A DNA stretch of 64,000 nt from Chloroflexota bacterium (GCA_005880915.1 VBIW01000038.1:1-64000), one strand, 5' to 3'; shown: positions 1 to 8,377, numbered from the stretch's first letter. Translations and numbers: made by a program. The notes: generated by a model from the sequence alone, not told the origin.

Positions 1-426
1 AACCGTGTCCGACGGCTTTGTCTTGACCACAATTCCGTGGACCGGTGGGATGACGATCTGGTCGCCCGTCGCCACCGAGTCGGTCGACATCAGGTTGGTG
101 TTTGACCAACGGATCTCCGCCACAGACACGTGGTACTTGGAAGCAATCGCCGAAAGGTTCTCGCCCGCCGCCACGGAGTACATAAACGCCTGGTGGCTCT
201 GCGGGGCCGACGTGGGGATCGCTACCGGCTTGATGATCGTGCTGTAGCGACCCATCGACACGTCGCCGACGTCACCGCCTACTCCGACAAAGACGGCCTC
301 GGCATTCACCGGGCCCAACCGAGCGGTCAGCGTCGTCGGAAAGTGCCGATCCATCGCCGCGTAGCTCGACATCGCAACCGCAATTCCGAGCACGACGGCA
401 TGGGTCAGGTAACGATTAATTCGCAA
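1..426 (-). CDS. LysM-domain secreted protein, C-terminus beyond window
   Basis: The gene runs off the left edge, so only the N-terminal ~142 residues are visible. A hydrophobic stretch near residues 8-25 looks like a signal or anchor segment. A LysM domain follows (YSVAAGENLSAIASKYHVSV, then an IRWSN motif and a GDQIVIPP ending), the usual peptidoglycan-binding fold. The start is TTG at 426: the codon two before it is TAG, so nothing longer is possible, and AGGGG lies about 8 nt upstream. LysM proteins of this layout often carry an M23 peptidase domain downstream, but that part is not in the window. Confidence 0.75.
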   Translation of the reverse strand, partial: MRINRYLTHAVVLGIAVAMSSYAAMDRHFPTTLTARLGPVNAEAVFVGVGGDVGDVSMGRYSTIIKPVAIPTSAPQSHQAFMYSVAAGENLSAIASKYHVSVAEIRWSNTNLMSTDSVATGDQIVIPPVHGIVVKTKPSDTV

Positions 427-649
427 GGCCTACCCCTGGGTTTTGTGGACGACCCCGGCAGAGGTCGACCCCAGACGACCTAGGCACCGTAACAGAGCGG
501 CTAGAGCACCGTCAACACGCCGGCGGGTTAGTAAGAGTGCTTAGGGCCACCTGATCCGCGGCATCTTTACAGGTCAGGTTGCCTATCCAATGAAGTCGTG
601 AGAGGATGACGACGCCCGCCTCCGCCCGCGGAACTGCGGTAAGATTCTG
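427..649. other. Divergent intergenic region
   Basis: This gap separates the leftward LysM gene from the rightward methyltransferase operon and should hold both promoters. A TAAGAT hexamer at 640-645 could be the -10 element of the methyltransferase promoter. No gene is seen here. Confidence 0.4.
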
Positions 650-665
650 TCGAACGCTTGTTCGA
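650..665. promoter_or_regulatory. LexA (SOS) box-like palindrome
   Basis: The sequence is TCGAAC, four bases (GCTT), GTTCGA, a perfect 6+4+6 palindrome. It matches the LexA-binding consensus of mycobacteria and other Gram-positive-type bacteria. It sits 16-31 bp upstream of the TTG start of the first methyltransferase and just downstream of a TAAGAT -10-like hexamer, a position from which a repressor would block transcription. The link to LexA is inferred from the motif alone. Confidence 0.6.
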
Positions 666-680
666 TCAGCGGAGGTCGTC

Positions 681-1604
681 TTGCAAACAGATCCAGAACG
701 CCATACGGCAACATCGCATGCGGACAAGTGGGATCGCCAGGCCCAGGGGTCGATAACGCCCGTTGGGCGCGGCGACGGCGTGGTGTCCCCAAGAAATGAC
801 TTGAATGACTTAACCGCGCGTGAGTGGCTGCCCGAGACCGTCTCCGTGTGGAGGCAGCGGGGCCTCGGAGCAGGCCATCCCGACGCCCAAATTGAGCGTA
901 TGCACCCTGCGCCCTTCTCATTCACGGATGTTGGCCGTCTCATTCGCTTCTTTACGAAAGAGGGCCAGGCTGTGCTTGATCCCTTTGTCGGAGTTGGGTC
1001 AACGTTAAAGGCCTGTGCGGTGGATAAGAGGCGAGGTGCGGGAATTGAACTAAATCCGGAATTCGCTCGATTAGCGCGTTTGCGTCTTGACACCGAAGTT
1101 AGCCTCGACCCACCGCGAATCGAACAGTCAGTGATCCATGGAGACGCCAGGGACGTCCTACCCGGATTTGGGAATGGCGCATTCGACTTTGTTGTGACCA
1201 GCCCACCGTATTGGAACATTCTCCACAAAGAGGATCACAAAGCTAGGCAGGCTCGGATCGCGCAAGATCTTCCAACTCGCTACAGCGACAGCGATCCGCG
1301 TGACTTAGGGAACATCGCTGACTACGGTCAATTTGTGAATGAACTCGTCGCCATATTCGACGAGTGCCGCAGGGTCTTGAAACCTCGAAGATATCTCGCG
1401 GCTATAGTGGGGGATTTTCGACACGGCGGAAGGTATTGCATGTTTCACGCAGATCTAGCTGGACGTCTTGAGGCCATCGGTTATACCTTGAAAGGAATTA
1501 CCATTCTGTATCAGTCGCACAAGAGAGTATTCCCTTATGGATACCCGACATCATTTGTGCCGAACCTGCACCACCAATACATTCTGGTAATGCGGAATGG
1601 CTGA
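681..1604 (+). CDS. DNA methyltransferase, SPPY type (probably N4-cytosine)
   Basis: This 307-residue SAM-dependent DNA methyltransferase has motif I/FxGxG as DPFVGVGST, followed by an IELNPEF acidic motif II, a GDARD motif III, and the catalytic motif IV TSPPYW. SPPY(W) is the form typical of N4-cytosine enzymes, while some N6-adenine enzymes share it. Motif I precedes motif IV, unlike the gene that follows. The TTG start at 681 is chosen because GGAGG lies 5 nt upstream at 671-675; an ATG at 606 is in frame but has no spaced ribosome site and would place the SOS box inside the gene. It overlaps the next gene by 8 nt, so the two are co-transcribed. No cognate endonuclease is evident on this strand. 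Confidence 0.85.
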   Translation: MQTDPERHTATSHADKWDRQAQGSITPVGRGDGVVSPRNDLNDLTAREWLPETVSVWRQRGLGAGHPDAQIERMHPAPFSFTDVGRLIRFFTKEGQAVLDPFVGVGSTLKACAVDKRRGAGIELNPEFARLARLRLDTEVSLDPPRIEQSVIHGDARDVLPGFGNGAFDFVVTSPPYWNILHKEDHKARQARIAQDLPTRYSDSDPRDLGNIADYGQFVNELVAIFDECRRVLKPRRYLAAIVGDFRHGGRYCMFHADLAGRLEAIGYTLKGITILYQSHKRVFPYGYPTSFVPNLHHQYILVMRNG

Positions 1605-2394
1605 ACGACGCCCGGTACATGGTATGAACTTCGACGTGGTCAGACTGGGGGATTGTATGGATTGGCTAAGTGAGGTCCCGGATAATTCTGCTCGCCTGGT
1701 GATCGCGGATCCGCCGTACAATTTGGGCCCTTCGTTCGACAACCCTCTCCTATTTCGCCGTAGCAGCGATTGGCTGCCATGGTGTTCAAAATGGCTTTCC
1801 GAATGCAAGCGGATCCTGGCGCCCACTGGCAATTTGTTTGTGTACGGCATTCACCACTACTTATGCTTCCTACAAGTTGAGCTGTACAAGCTCGGCTTGC
1901 ATTACCAACGCCAAATAATCTGGCATTACGAGAATGGGTTCGCCACACAACGCACACTAGCCACACATTACGAGCCGATATTGTGGTTCTCCAAGACAGC
2001 GCGCTCCTATTTCTCCGAAATTCGGGAGCCGTATAAGAGCACGGAACGACTGCGGCACAAGATCACCAAAAATGGCCGCGTATGGAGGCCTCATCCCGAT
2101 GGAAGGCGCGCTGGTGATGTGTGGCGTTTCCCAACTCTAGCTGGGAAACGATTTCGTGACGAACGGGTCGCACACCCCACGCAAAAGCCGCTTGCGCTTA
2201 CAAATCGTATCGTCCAGCATTTCTCGGAGCGAGGCGATTTGGTCGTCGTTCCATTTGCTGGAAGCGGTACCGAATGCGTTAGCGCCAAAACGCTCGGACG
2301 CAACTTTTGGGCAGTCGAAGTGAACCCCCTGTACGTTGCGTTAGCACTGTCTCGTTTATCGAAGGTTGTGGTCCAAGATTCACTCACTGGGTGA
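1597..2394 (+). CDS. DNA methyltransferase, DPPY type (probably N6-adenine)
   Basis: This 265-residue methyltransferase has the beta-class motif order. Catalytic motif IV (ADPPYNLG) lies near residue 39, a target-recognition region is in the middle, and HPTQKP followed by the SAM-binding PFAGSGTE motif lies near residues 190-225. DPPY points to N6-adenine methylation. It starts 8 nt before the end of the upstream SPPY-type methyltransferase, a translationally coupled arrangement. Two methyltransferases with different catalytic motifs in one operon suggest a type II/IIS-like restriction-modification system methylating two strands or bases, or a solitary epigenetic pair. Confidence 0.88.
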   Translation: MAERRPVHGMNFDVVRLGDCMDWLSEVPDNSARLVIADPPYNLGPSFDNPLLFRRSSDWLPWCSKWLSECKRILAPTGNLFVYGIHHYLCFLQVELYKLGLHYQRQIIWHYENGFATQRTLATHYEPILWFSKTARSYFSEIREPYKSTERLRHKITKNGRVWRPHPDGRRAGDVWRFPTLAGKRFRDERVAHPTQKPLALTNRIVQHFSERGDLVVVPFAGSGTECVSAKTLGRNFWAVEVNPLYVALALSRLSKVVVQDSLTG

Positions 2395-2568
2395 CATCAC
2401 AAGGCTGTTGACAGTTAGCGCTGACCTCGCCTCGCGCAGGCACAGGCGAGATAGCAAAGCCGGATCCATCAAGCCGTCCCACTTTGGTAGCAGGACGTGG
2501 ACACTCGAGGCGGAGGAGTGCTGTGTGGCGGCGAATCCTACGTACCGAGCGGAGCATGAAACGGGCTG

Positions 2569-3169
2569 CTAGTTCCCCCGAATTCCAAACACGATGTCGA
2601 AATCAGCGGGCGCCCGGCGGAACTCCTTTAGGCGGCATTGTTTGACGTGCTCACAGCTAGCCTCGAATTTGACGCCGTGCCCGTGGCCTTCGAACCGTAG
2701 GCTGTTACTGGCTCATTCTCAACGAGCCCGATCGGCCTCTGTGTTTCGGCACGTGGGTAGGCTGAACAACCCCAGAACAGCTGGCTCGCGGTGGACGACC
2801 TTTCCATCCAGGTCCACAAGAGCGTCAGAGACATCCTTTATCACAGACACCGCGTCGTCCAGCGCCAGTGGATTGCCAGCCGCCGACAAATGCTCTCGCA
2901 AATTCATCTCGGCACGTGGCATTACGAGGGCCCAGTAAGCACCGTGGTCCCCCGATCGATGATCGGGATCAGATTTCGGATGCCTTCAAGATCGGCAAAT
3001 AGAAGCTCGCGATCGGCCCCGGGAGCCTTTGGCACCAGTTTCACCACGGCTCATCACCCGAGGAAGCGACATGGATTGGAGCGAACCCTCCGCGACCAAT
3101 TTCGTCCCCGAGAATCCACTCCCGCGTGAGCTTGATGACGTTGCCTTTCTTCACATTGCGGTCCGGCAT
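2569..3169 (-). pseudogene. Decayed Ser/Thr protein kinase-like gene
   Basis: Reading leftward from ATG 3169 (GGAGAG upstream), a kinase N-terminus appears with the glycine loop LGDEIGRGGFAPIHVA. After a frame change comes VVKLVPKAPGADRELLFADL, with the VxK-type strand. After a second change comes LVMPRAEMNLREHLS followed by ISxALxxLDGKVVHR. The catalytic-loop HRDLKP sequence is broken after VVHR, and the activation segment is missing. Two in-frame TGA codons then precede a coding-looking tail that ends FDIVFGIRGN at the TAG at 2569. At least two frameshifts, a deletion and internal stops make this a clear relic. Confidence 0.7.
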
Positions 3170-3347
3170 TCGTGCTCTCCCCGCGAGACATCACCAGCTC
3201 ACACAGAGCTCTGGGACCTGGGCGATATCCCGATGTGCCACCAATGATGGGTCAGTTCGCATCAGTCTGGCGGCGCAGAATCAAGCGACCTTCGTTGTGG
3301 GCCGCGGGGTGAGGTGAAGCCCGAGCTCGGGCGTCACCTCGTCGTTG

Positions 3348-4349
3348 CTAGTTGAGGTGGCCTTCCAACCTGCGTAGCGCCGCGAGGATGTCGGCCTTCA
3401 TGTCTGCGGCGACGTTGCGTGCACTTGAAACTTCCTTGTCGATCTTCGAGTGACTGAGCTCGATCTTCGAGAACTGATCGAGCCGCTTGCGGATGGCAGC
3501 GACTTCGAGAGTCACAGCGGCCAGGTCAAAGTCCTCACCCATCCTGACCTTGACGGTCGCTAGCGCCGCTGCCTTCGCCATCACCAGAGCGCATGACAGC
3601 AGCGTCTCATCTCCGTTCTCGGGGTTGAATACGACGAAGAAATCGCAGCCGGATACCTGCCCAAAGCCGATCCCATCTGGCAGGGTTTCGGTCGTCTCGG
3701 CCACGAAGACTCCCGCCTGAGCACCGCGATTCAGCCTTGCTGTTCTGAGCTCTTCGCGGATGCGTGCATTGCTGAACCGTGCCTTCTGGGCCTTGGCCTC
3801 CACTACGATCCTCACCTCCGCGCCGGCGACTCCGGCCTCGACTGTGAGCACATAATCGCCCGCGTTTCGCGCGTTGTCTCCAGCCGATCCCGCGCAGTGT
3901 TCAACGCGACCCATGCCGCGGGCGAGCAGCGGCAGCCGTGATGACAGGATGTCCTCGAACCGTGCGCCACGCAGCACCGACTTTTGAAGCACAGCCTCCC
4001 GTGCGCTTAACGTCCTCACAAGGTCCTTCTGGAAGTCGCTGAGCACCATTTCGATGTTCTTCACACTGCGACGGTCGGCGTCCTTGAGCTGATCGCTGAG
4101 CCGCACTGCAAGCTCATCGACCTTGCCCTCCATCATCACGATGTGGGCACTGGTCTTGGCGGTGGCTGCCACACTGGCGCCGAACTCCAGCAGCTCTTCG
4201 ACTACATCGGCCCGCTGAACTGGCGGGGTCTCGGCCAGTACAGCGGCAGCCCTGGGTGCCCCAAACGCAGCGCCCACCTTGAAGCGCACGATCGCGCCAT
4301 CGATCACGACGGTCTCTGGCGTCTGGTTGACGAACTTCTCTATTGCCAT
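3348..4349 (-). CDS. Uncharacterised protein, possible PD-(D/E)xK nuclease fold with coiled coil
   Basis: This 333-residue protein is not confidently recognised. Residues about 70-135 are rich in charged heptads and look like a coiled coil. A central segment reads YVLTVEAG, then RIVVEAKAQK, a beta-strand plus E-x-K pattern like the core of PD-(D/E)xK nucleases and of DUF2130/RmuC-type proteins. A helix rich in Arg and an AGVFVAET strand follow. The C-terminal helices are again coiled-coil-like. The start at 4349 has AAGGAG 5 nt upstream; a longer in-frame start at 4391 lacks one. It lies near the two methyltransferases on the opposite strand, so a link to restriction or DNA repair is possible but unproven. 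Confidence 0.6.
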   Translation of the reverse strand: MAIEKFVNQTPETVVIDGAIVRFKVGAAFGAPRAAAVLAETPPVQRADVVEELLEFGASVAATAKTSAHIVMMEGKVDELAVRLSDQLKDADRRSVKNIEMVLSDFQKDLVRTLSAREAVLQKSVLRGARFEDILSSRLPLLARGMGRVEHCAGSAGDNARNAGDYVLTVEAGVAGAEVRIVVEAKAQKARFSNARIREELRTARLNRGAQAGVFVAETTETLPDGIGFGQVSGCDFFVVFNPENGDETLLSCALVMAKAAALATVKVRMGEDFDLAAVTLEVAAIRKRLDQFSKIELSHSKIDKEVSSARNVAADMKADILAALRRLEGHLN

Positions 4350-4589
4350 TTCTGCTCCTTGAGCCGAATCCGAACGGAGGGTCACCCGCAAGGAGCAAGC
4401 CGTTAGAGTGGTCGTTGCGCAACCTGGGCTTAGCCCTTACGGGCGACCTGGGGAACGAAGACGGCTCTGCGAGTTCGAGCTCGCGGGGCCGTCGGTCTTT
4501 GGATCAGGGAACGATAGGCACCACCCCCTTCGAACGTCTCGAGCCGGCTTTGCAGCGAACCCGATTGCGCACGGCCATTGTCGTTTTCA
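4350..4589. other. Intergenic gap without recognisable feature
   Basis: About 240 bp between two leftward genes. Open frames here have no ribosome site or domain signal. It should contain the promoter of the downstream coiled-coil protein. Confidence 0.3.
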
Positions 4590-5198
4590 TTAGAACGGGG
4601 CCTTTTCTTCCATCGGAGGAAGCTGATCTGACCCTTGTTGTGCCTCCGGTCCATATTCGACCGATCGCCACACGTCGCGCATCGCACGCTCGAAACCTTG
4701 CAGATACGTGCGATTTGGGTAGAAGCCGTCTCCATCTATCGGCTTCGCAAACTCGCCCAGGTAGTAATCCTGCCCAAGACTCACTAACCAATCCGGAAGC
4801 TTAGGGGGGTTCCAATCCTTCGTACCGACGCCGTCCAGAAAGGCGCTAAACCATGGCTGGAGCCATCGCTTCAGGTCAAAGTCACGATCGGCGAGCTGTT
4901 GGAAATCATCCCAAGGAACCCGGTACGCAGTCAGGTAGTTCAGGCCCGCTTGGTACCCACGCTCTAGGTGGATTCGGGCCTGGTCGCTGTAGATGCCTCT
5001 CAGCAATGCAAGCGTTGCCTCTGAGCCAGGGGGGCGCGATTCCTTGTATGTCGCGCCAGCGCTTTCGCGCTCGACCATCAACTCAAGTGCGCGCTGGATC
5101 AGCTGAGAGGTGTTGTGCTCTCCGGAAGCCTTCCGCGCTTTGTCCCAGAGTTCGTCGGAAACGTAAACACTCAACTTAGGCATCAACGTAGGATACAT
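4590..5198 (-). CDS. Ribbon-helix-helix N-terminal domain protein
   Basis: This 202-residue protein begins with a ribbon-helix-helix DNA-binding segment (KLSVYVSDELWDKARKASGEHN, then a SQLIQRALELMV helix) like VapB/CopG antitoxins. About 150 residues of unknown type follow, with tryptophan- and tyrosine-rich stretches around LKRWLQPWFSAFLDG. Two starts are possible: ATG 5198 with GGAG 3 nt upstream, or ATG 5183 (MPKLSV). The gene resembles an antitoxin-like regulator fused to an unknown domain. TCCTAC/GTAGGA repeats around its start suggest self-regulation. Confidence 0.6.
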   Translation of the reverse strand: MYPTLMPKLSVYVSDELWDKARKASGEHNTSQLIQRALELMVERESAGATYKESRPPGSEATLALLRGIYSDQARIHLERGYQAGLNYLTAYRVPWDDFQQLADRDFDLKRWLQPWFSAFLDGVGTKDWNPPKLPDWLVSLGQDYYLGEFAKPIDGDGFYPNRTYLQGFERAMRDVWRSVEYGPEAQQGSDQLPPMEEKAPF

Positions 5199-5235
5199 TA
5201 GCTCCTACCTTCATCAAGCATTGTGTTTCTCCTAC
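5188..5235. promoter_or_regulatory. Candidate operator of the RHH gene
   Basis: GTAGGA at 5188-5193 and TCCTAC at 5203-5208 form an inverted repeat over the ATG of the leftward RHH gene. A second TCCTAC is at 5230-5235. RHH proteins usually bind such short repeated sites in their own promoters. Function is inferred. Confidence 0.35.
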
Positions 5236-5321
5236 CTGTTGAGGGGGAGTGAGCTCCGTCATCGATCAGTTCCATCTCGGGACGTCATGCTCGCACGCGA
5301 GAGAACCCTCCAGAAGAGGGG

Positions 5322-6281
5322 TTGCGGTGTAAGTTCTATCGGCCGATGAACGCCTCCCCCCGTTTCACGCGCCAAGACCTGATCAGAGAGGCGAACGCCG
5401 TTCGCGCCGGAGCCACTGGTCGATTGATTACCGACTGGGTCGAAATTGGTCTTCTGGATCACCCGTATAAACCGGGGCGCGGCAGAGGAGCTGGTTCGCA
5501 GCCTGGAACGTGGCCCGCTCCGCAGTTGAAGCTGTTTCTCGCACTCTGGGGCAAGAAGCCGGAAGCAACGATTGCGGACCTTTGCAACTTCCCGGTCTAC
5601 CTGTGGCTGTTTTGGGGAAACGAGTTCGCACCACTGAGGCAAGTGCGAAGGGCCATGAATTCATGGCTGACACGGCTGAGGCATGTTCCGATTCGGGCCG
5701 CCGACGAAGCGGCGGCTCACATTCTCGGCATCGTTGAAGAGGGTCGACCGAGCAGGGCCAAGCGTGACTTCCTCTCCGATGCACTGAGGGCCGGGCCGCC
5801 CGACCTAGAGCAGGCGCGCAGCCAGCTGATTACAAAATCCCATTCCCCACGGACCGACACAACGCCCGCATCAGGGCGCACCGTTAATGTCGACCCGGAG
5901 CTGATCATGAGTCTCCTGACGGGTCGCGTCACGGCCGAGGGCCAGCTCAACAAGCTCGCTGACGAGCTTTTCGAGTGGGCGCGATTCTTCAACCTCTACG
6001 CGGAAGAACAGTATCGGCAGGAACAGCCGATGCTCGCTGTTGATTCGCGCCACGGGCGGCTCTTCCCAACGCGGCGGCACGAGCACATGATCAAGTACGC
6101 CTGCGCGAATCTCCTGACTCTGCTTGGCGCTTCGTTCACGGTCAAGCCCAACCCGGCATACATCGCCAGCCACTTGGACCCGAACGAGTGGAAGGACGGA
6201 AAGGTGCACGGCATGATCCACAGAACCGACATTAGTGACGGTGGGCTTCTGGTCGAATTCGAGGTCATCGTCGCGACCTAA
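5322..6281 (+). CDS. Uncharacterised protein with MerR-like N-terminal helices
   Basis: This protein of about 311-319 residues is not assigned to a known family. The N-terminal part (RFTRQDLIREANAVRAGATG, then RLITDWVEIGLLDHP) resembles the helix-turn-helix opening of MerR-type regulators. The middle is helical. The C-terminal 120 residues contain ARFFNLYAEEQYRQEQP and a hydrophobic LLTLLGASF segment. The start is either TTG 5322 or ATG 5346; neither has a well-placed ribosome site. It is transcribed divergently from the RHH gene, with the candidate operator between them, so the two may be functionally paired. Confidence 0.5.
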   Translation: MRCKFYRPMNASPRFTRQDLIREANAVRAGATGRLITDWVEIGLLDHPYKPGRGRGAGSQPGTWPAPQLKLFLALWGKKPEATIADLCNFPVYLWLFWGNEFAPLRQVRRAMNSWLTRLRHVPIRAADEAAAHILGIVEEGRPSRAKRDFLSDALRAGPPDLEQARSQLITKSHSPRTDTTPASGRTVNVDPELIMSLLTGRVTAEGQLNKLADELFEWARFFNLYAEEQYRQEQPMLAVDSRHGRLFPTRRHEHMIKYACANLLTLLGASFTVKPNPAYIASHLDPNEWKDGKVHGMIHRTDISDGGLLVEFEVIVAT

Positions 6282-6334
6282 AGAAGACGAAGCCCTGGCG
6301 GGTGCGCGCCACGACCGCCTCGTTAGGCGCGCGG

Positions 6335-6529
6335 CTATCGGCCCGCTTGTCTGCTAGGCCTCACCTTCGCCTCGTCCACTGCGTTCTTGGTTACCTGACC
6401 CTTGAAGCGCTCCAAAGGATTGGGGCCTGTGAGGTCCCGCTGCGCACGTTGTTGGATGATGTCGAGCCCCGGCTTAGGTCGGTCTTTCACGACGCGGTCG
6501 AGTTGAGGGAGAGTCAAACGCTTTGGCAT
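6335..6529 (-). CDS. Small hypothetical protein
   Basis: A 64-codon frame starts at ATG 6529 (MPKRLTLPQLDRVVKDRPKP...). It is hydrophilic and basic and contains a plausible amphipathic helix (LDIIQQRAQRDL). An AGAGAT sequence upstream is only a weak ribosome site. It could be a genuine small gene or chance; nothing identifies a family. Confidence 0.28.
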   Translation of the reverse strand: MPKRLTLPQLDRVVKDRPKPGLDIIQQRAQRDLTGPNPLERFKGQVTKNAVDEAKVRPSRQAGR

Positions 6530-6600
6530 CGTCGATATCTCTGGTGAACCGGCGACCGCTCGACCCGTATGGCGCGATCTGTAGGGTGACCGTTGAGAGG

Positions 6601-6840
6601 TCACAGCCAGGTCAGCTTGAGTATATGACTCAGCCTTGGGTATTCGGTCTTTACCTGATCAGCAACGGCGGAGAGCCGGAGTGGTGCGAATATCACAGCT
6701 CCTGGACCTGGTATCCGTATGAGAGGCCGCCGATTCGGGTCAACGGTCGCCTCTTGTCGCCGGAATCTTCGAACAGCTGGAGGCTGAGGCCCTCCCGGAG
6801 GGCACCATTCGCGTGGTGGCCGTTCCGCGCGAAGCTTAGA
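6601..6840 (+). pseudogene. Possible decayed small gene
   Basis: A coding-looking stretch (MTQPWVFGLYLISNGGEPEW, then HSSWTWYPYERPPIRVNGRLL) is followed, after one frame change near 6758, by VAGIFEQLEAEALPEGTIRV and a stop at 6840. The joined product would be about 75 residues with an amphipathic C-terminal helix. One frameshift and no family match make a remnant the best reading. It lies beside another decayed gene. Confidence 0.3.
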
Positions 6841-6860
6841 AGCCGTTTCTTGATGGATTG

Positions 6861-7759
6861 CTACTGGGGCGGGAGGGCGGATGCCATCCCGACCGCAACC
6901 CCCACAACTCCGCCCAGCACGCCCAGCAGCGCCGCCTCTCCCAGGAACTGCACCCGGATCTGCCCCCGCGTGGCACCCAGCGCGCGGCGTAGGCCGATCT
7001 CGCTCCGCCGCTCCATGACCGAGATGACCATGATGTTCGCACTCCGACGCCGCCCACCAGCAGCGCCACTGCGGCCAGGCCCAGGAACAGGCTGTTGAAC
7101 GCACCCTGGGCCGCGGCCCGAGCGACAAGTGCGTCGGACGGGCGGCTGACGTTGACCTGGTCGGGGTGCTCGGGGTCGGACATCGCGGCGAGCAGCGACT
7201 GCACGCTCGACACCTGTGCGGTCGCGGCCCGTACATAGATCTTGGTCGGGTGGCCGTTGAAGTCGAGGTAGGCGGCCGCGGCCGCGAATCCCACGAGGGC
7301 GGATTCGTCGATCTCTGGGGCAAGCAGCGCCGGGGGTCAGGATCCGGCGACGTAAAACCACCTGCTACCGATCCAGATCCGCTCCCCTGTAAACACGCGA
7401 TCGATTCCCAGGTGCGCCGCGGCGGCGGCGCCAAGGACGACAACCGGCTCGCCTGCCGTCGCGGCGTTGAGCATGGCTCCGTTCGCGATCGATGCTCCGA
7501 CCACCCTGGGCAGGTCCAGCGTCACCGCCAGCACGCGTAGGCCGCCTGTCTGCCCGCTGGGTATCAGCGAATTTCGATAAGGCGTGGCGCTGACCGCACC
7601 GCTCGCGGCGACCTCTTTAACCGCCGCGACGCGCCTGATCATCGCCGGCGCCGCCGCCGGCAGCTCCGCGGTGTCACCAAACAGCGTTTGACCGTTGGTC
7701 ACAGTGAGCAGGTTTGTGCCCAGGCGATCGATCTCAGACAGCAGCCCTGCCTGCGAGCA
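6861..7759 (-). pseudogene. MacB/FtsX-type ABC transporter permease remnant
   Basis: Three reading frames together give the periplasmic core of a MacB-type permease (GLLSEIDRLGTNLLTVTNGQ, strands with VVLGAAAAAHLGI and RWFYVAG). The FtsX module follows ([20 protein letters not shown], then [20 protein letters not shown] and [20 protein letters not shown]). Frame changes fall near 7335 and 7040. The N-terminal membrane helix is missing before CSQAGLL, and the last transmembrane segments are missing after GMASALP. It is therefore truncated at both ends as well as frameshifted. Such permeases export peptides or macrolides when intact; no ATPase partner is next to it. Confidence 0.8.
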
Positions 7760-7825
7760 TGCGGACGGGCTCGGAGCGGTTGAGGCCACGTGCACGTAAC
7801 GTGCCGATTCGTGTACTCTCGCGTC

Positions 7826-8083
7826 ATGCCTGTCACGAAGCGCCGCCTCAATGTCACTCTGGATGTGGCCTACGCTGCCAAGCTCGCCAAGTTGGCTCAG
7901 AGAACGCACGTGAATGAAGGCACGCTCGCGCGATCACTTCTTTCACAGGCGCTTGATGAAGCCGACCCTGATCCGCGCCACGCAGCGGCCCTCTTAGACG
8001 GATTACCGGGAGCGTTCGACCGGGCTCAGCAAGGACTCGAAGACGCCAAAGCGGGCCGGACGATAAGCCTGGACGACCTTTAG
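7826..8083 (+). CDS. Antitoxin, ribbon-helix-helix type
   Basis: This 85-residue protein starts at ATG 7826 (MPVTKRRLNVTLDVAYAAKL). The beta-strand KRRLNVTLD plus two helices fits a ribbon-helix-helix DNA-binding fold, and the acidic C-terminal tail (LEDAKAGRTISLDDL) would wrap the toxin. It ends 3 nt before the start of a RelE/ParE-like gene. Together they form a toxin-antitoxin operon, and the antitoxin is expected to repress its own promoter. Confidence 0.75.
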   Translation: MPVTKRRLNVTLDVAYAAKLAKLAQRTHVNEGTLARSLLSQALDEADPDPRHAAALLDGLPGAFDRAQQGLEDAKAGRTISLDDL

Positions 8084-8086
8084 CGC

Positions 8087-8377
8087 GTGGCGCGCGTCGA
8101 AGTATCCAGGTCGGCCGCGACCGACCTGGATCGGTTGATCCGAACTCACAGCCTGCCCAAGAACACAAAACAGAGGCTCAAGAGCGCGGTGCGTCCACTT
8201 GGTCGCTTTCCACAGCTCGGTCCGGAGCTGGGTGGCCGATGGTCGGGCTTTCGTTTCGTGTTGGGTCCCTGGCGCTGGATGCTCATCGTTTACGTCTACT
8301 TTGAAGACGAGGACCGAGTCGTCATCGTGACCGTCCAGGACGCACGGTCATCTCGCGCAGCTCGTTCCGGAAGCTGA
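8087..8377 (+). CDS. RelE/ParE-family toxin
   Basis: This 96-residue protein starts at GTG 8087. Its pattern is typical of the RelE/ParE fold: an N-terminal VEVSRSAATDLDRLI helix, a short LGRFPQLGPEL turn, then GFRFVLGPWRWMLIVYVYFE strands and the final VVIVTVQDAR strand. Such toxins cleave mRNA on the ribosome or poison gyrase. It follows its antitoxin after 3 nt. A tRNA-3'-like repeat begins 12 nt after its stop codon. Confidence 0.75.
   Translation: MARVEVSRSAATDLDRLIRTHSLPKNTKQRLKSAVRPLGRFPQLGPELGGRWSGFRFVLGPWRWMLIVYVYFEDEDRVVIVTVQDARSSRAARSGS

Noticed and set aside
606..680. ATG 606 as start of the first methyltransferase
   Set aside because: The ribosome site is too close, and the SOS-box palindrome and GGAGG-TTG at 671-683 mark the true start.
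2594..2938. Plus-strand 114-codon frame
   Set aside because: It lies opposite the readable remains of a kinase gene and has low-complexity composition.
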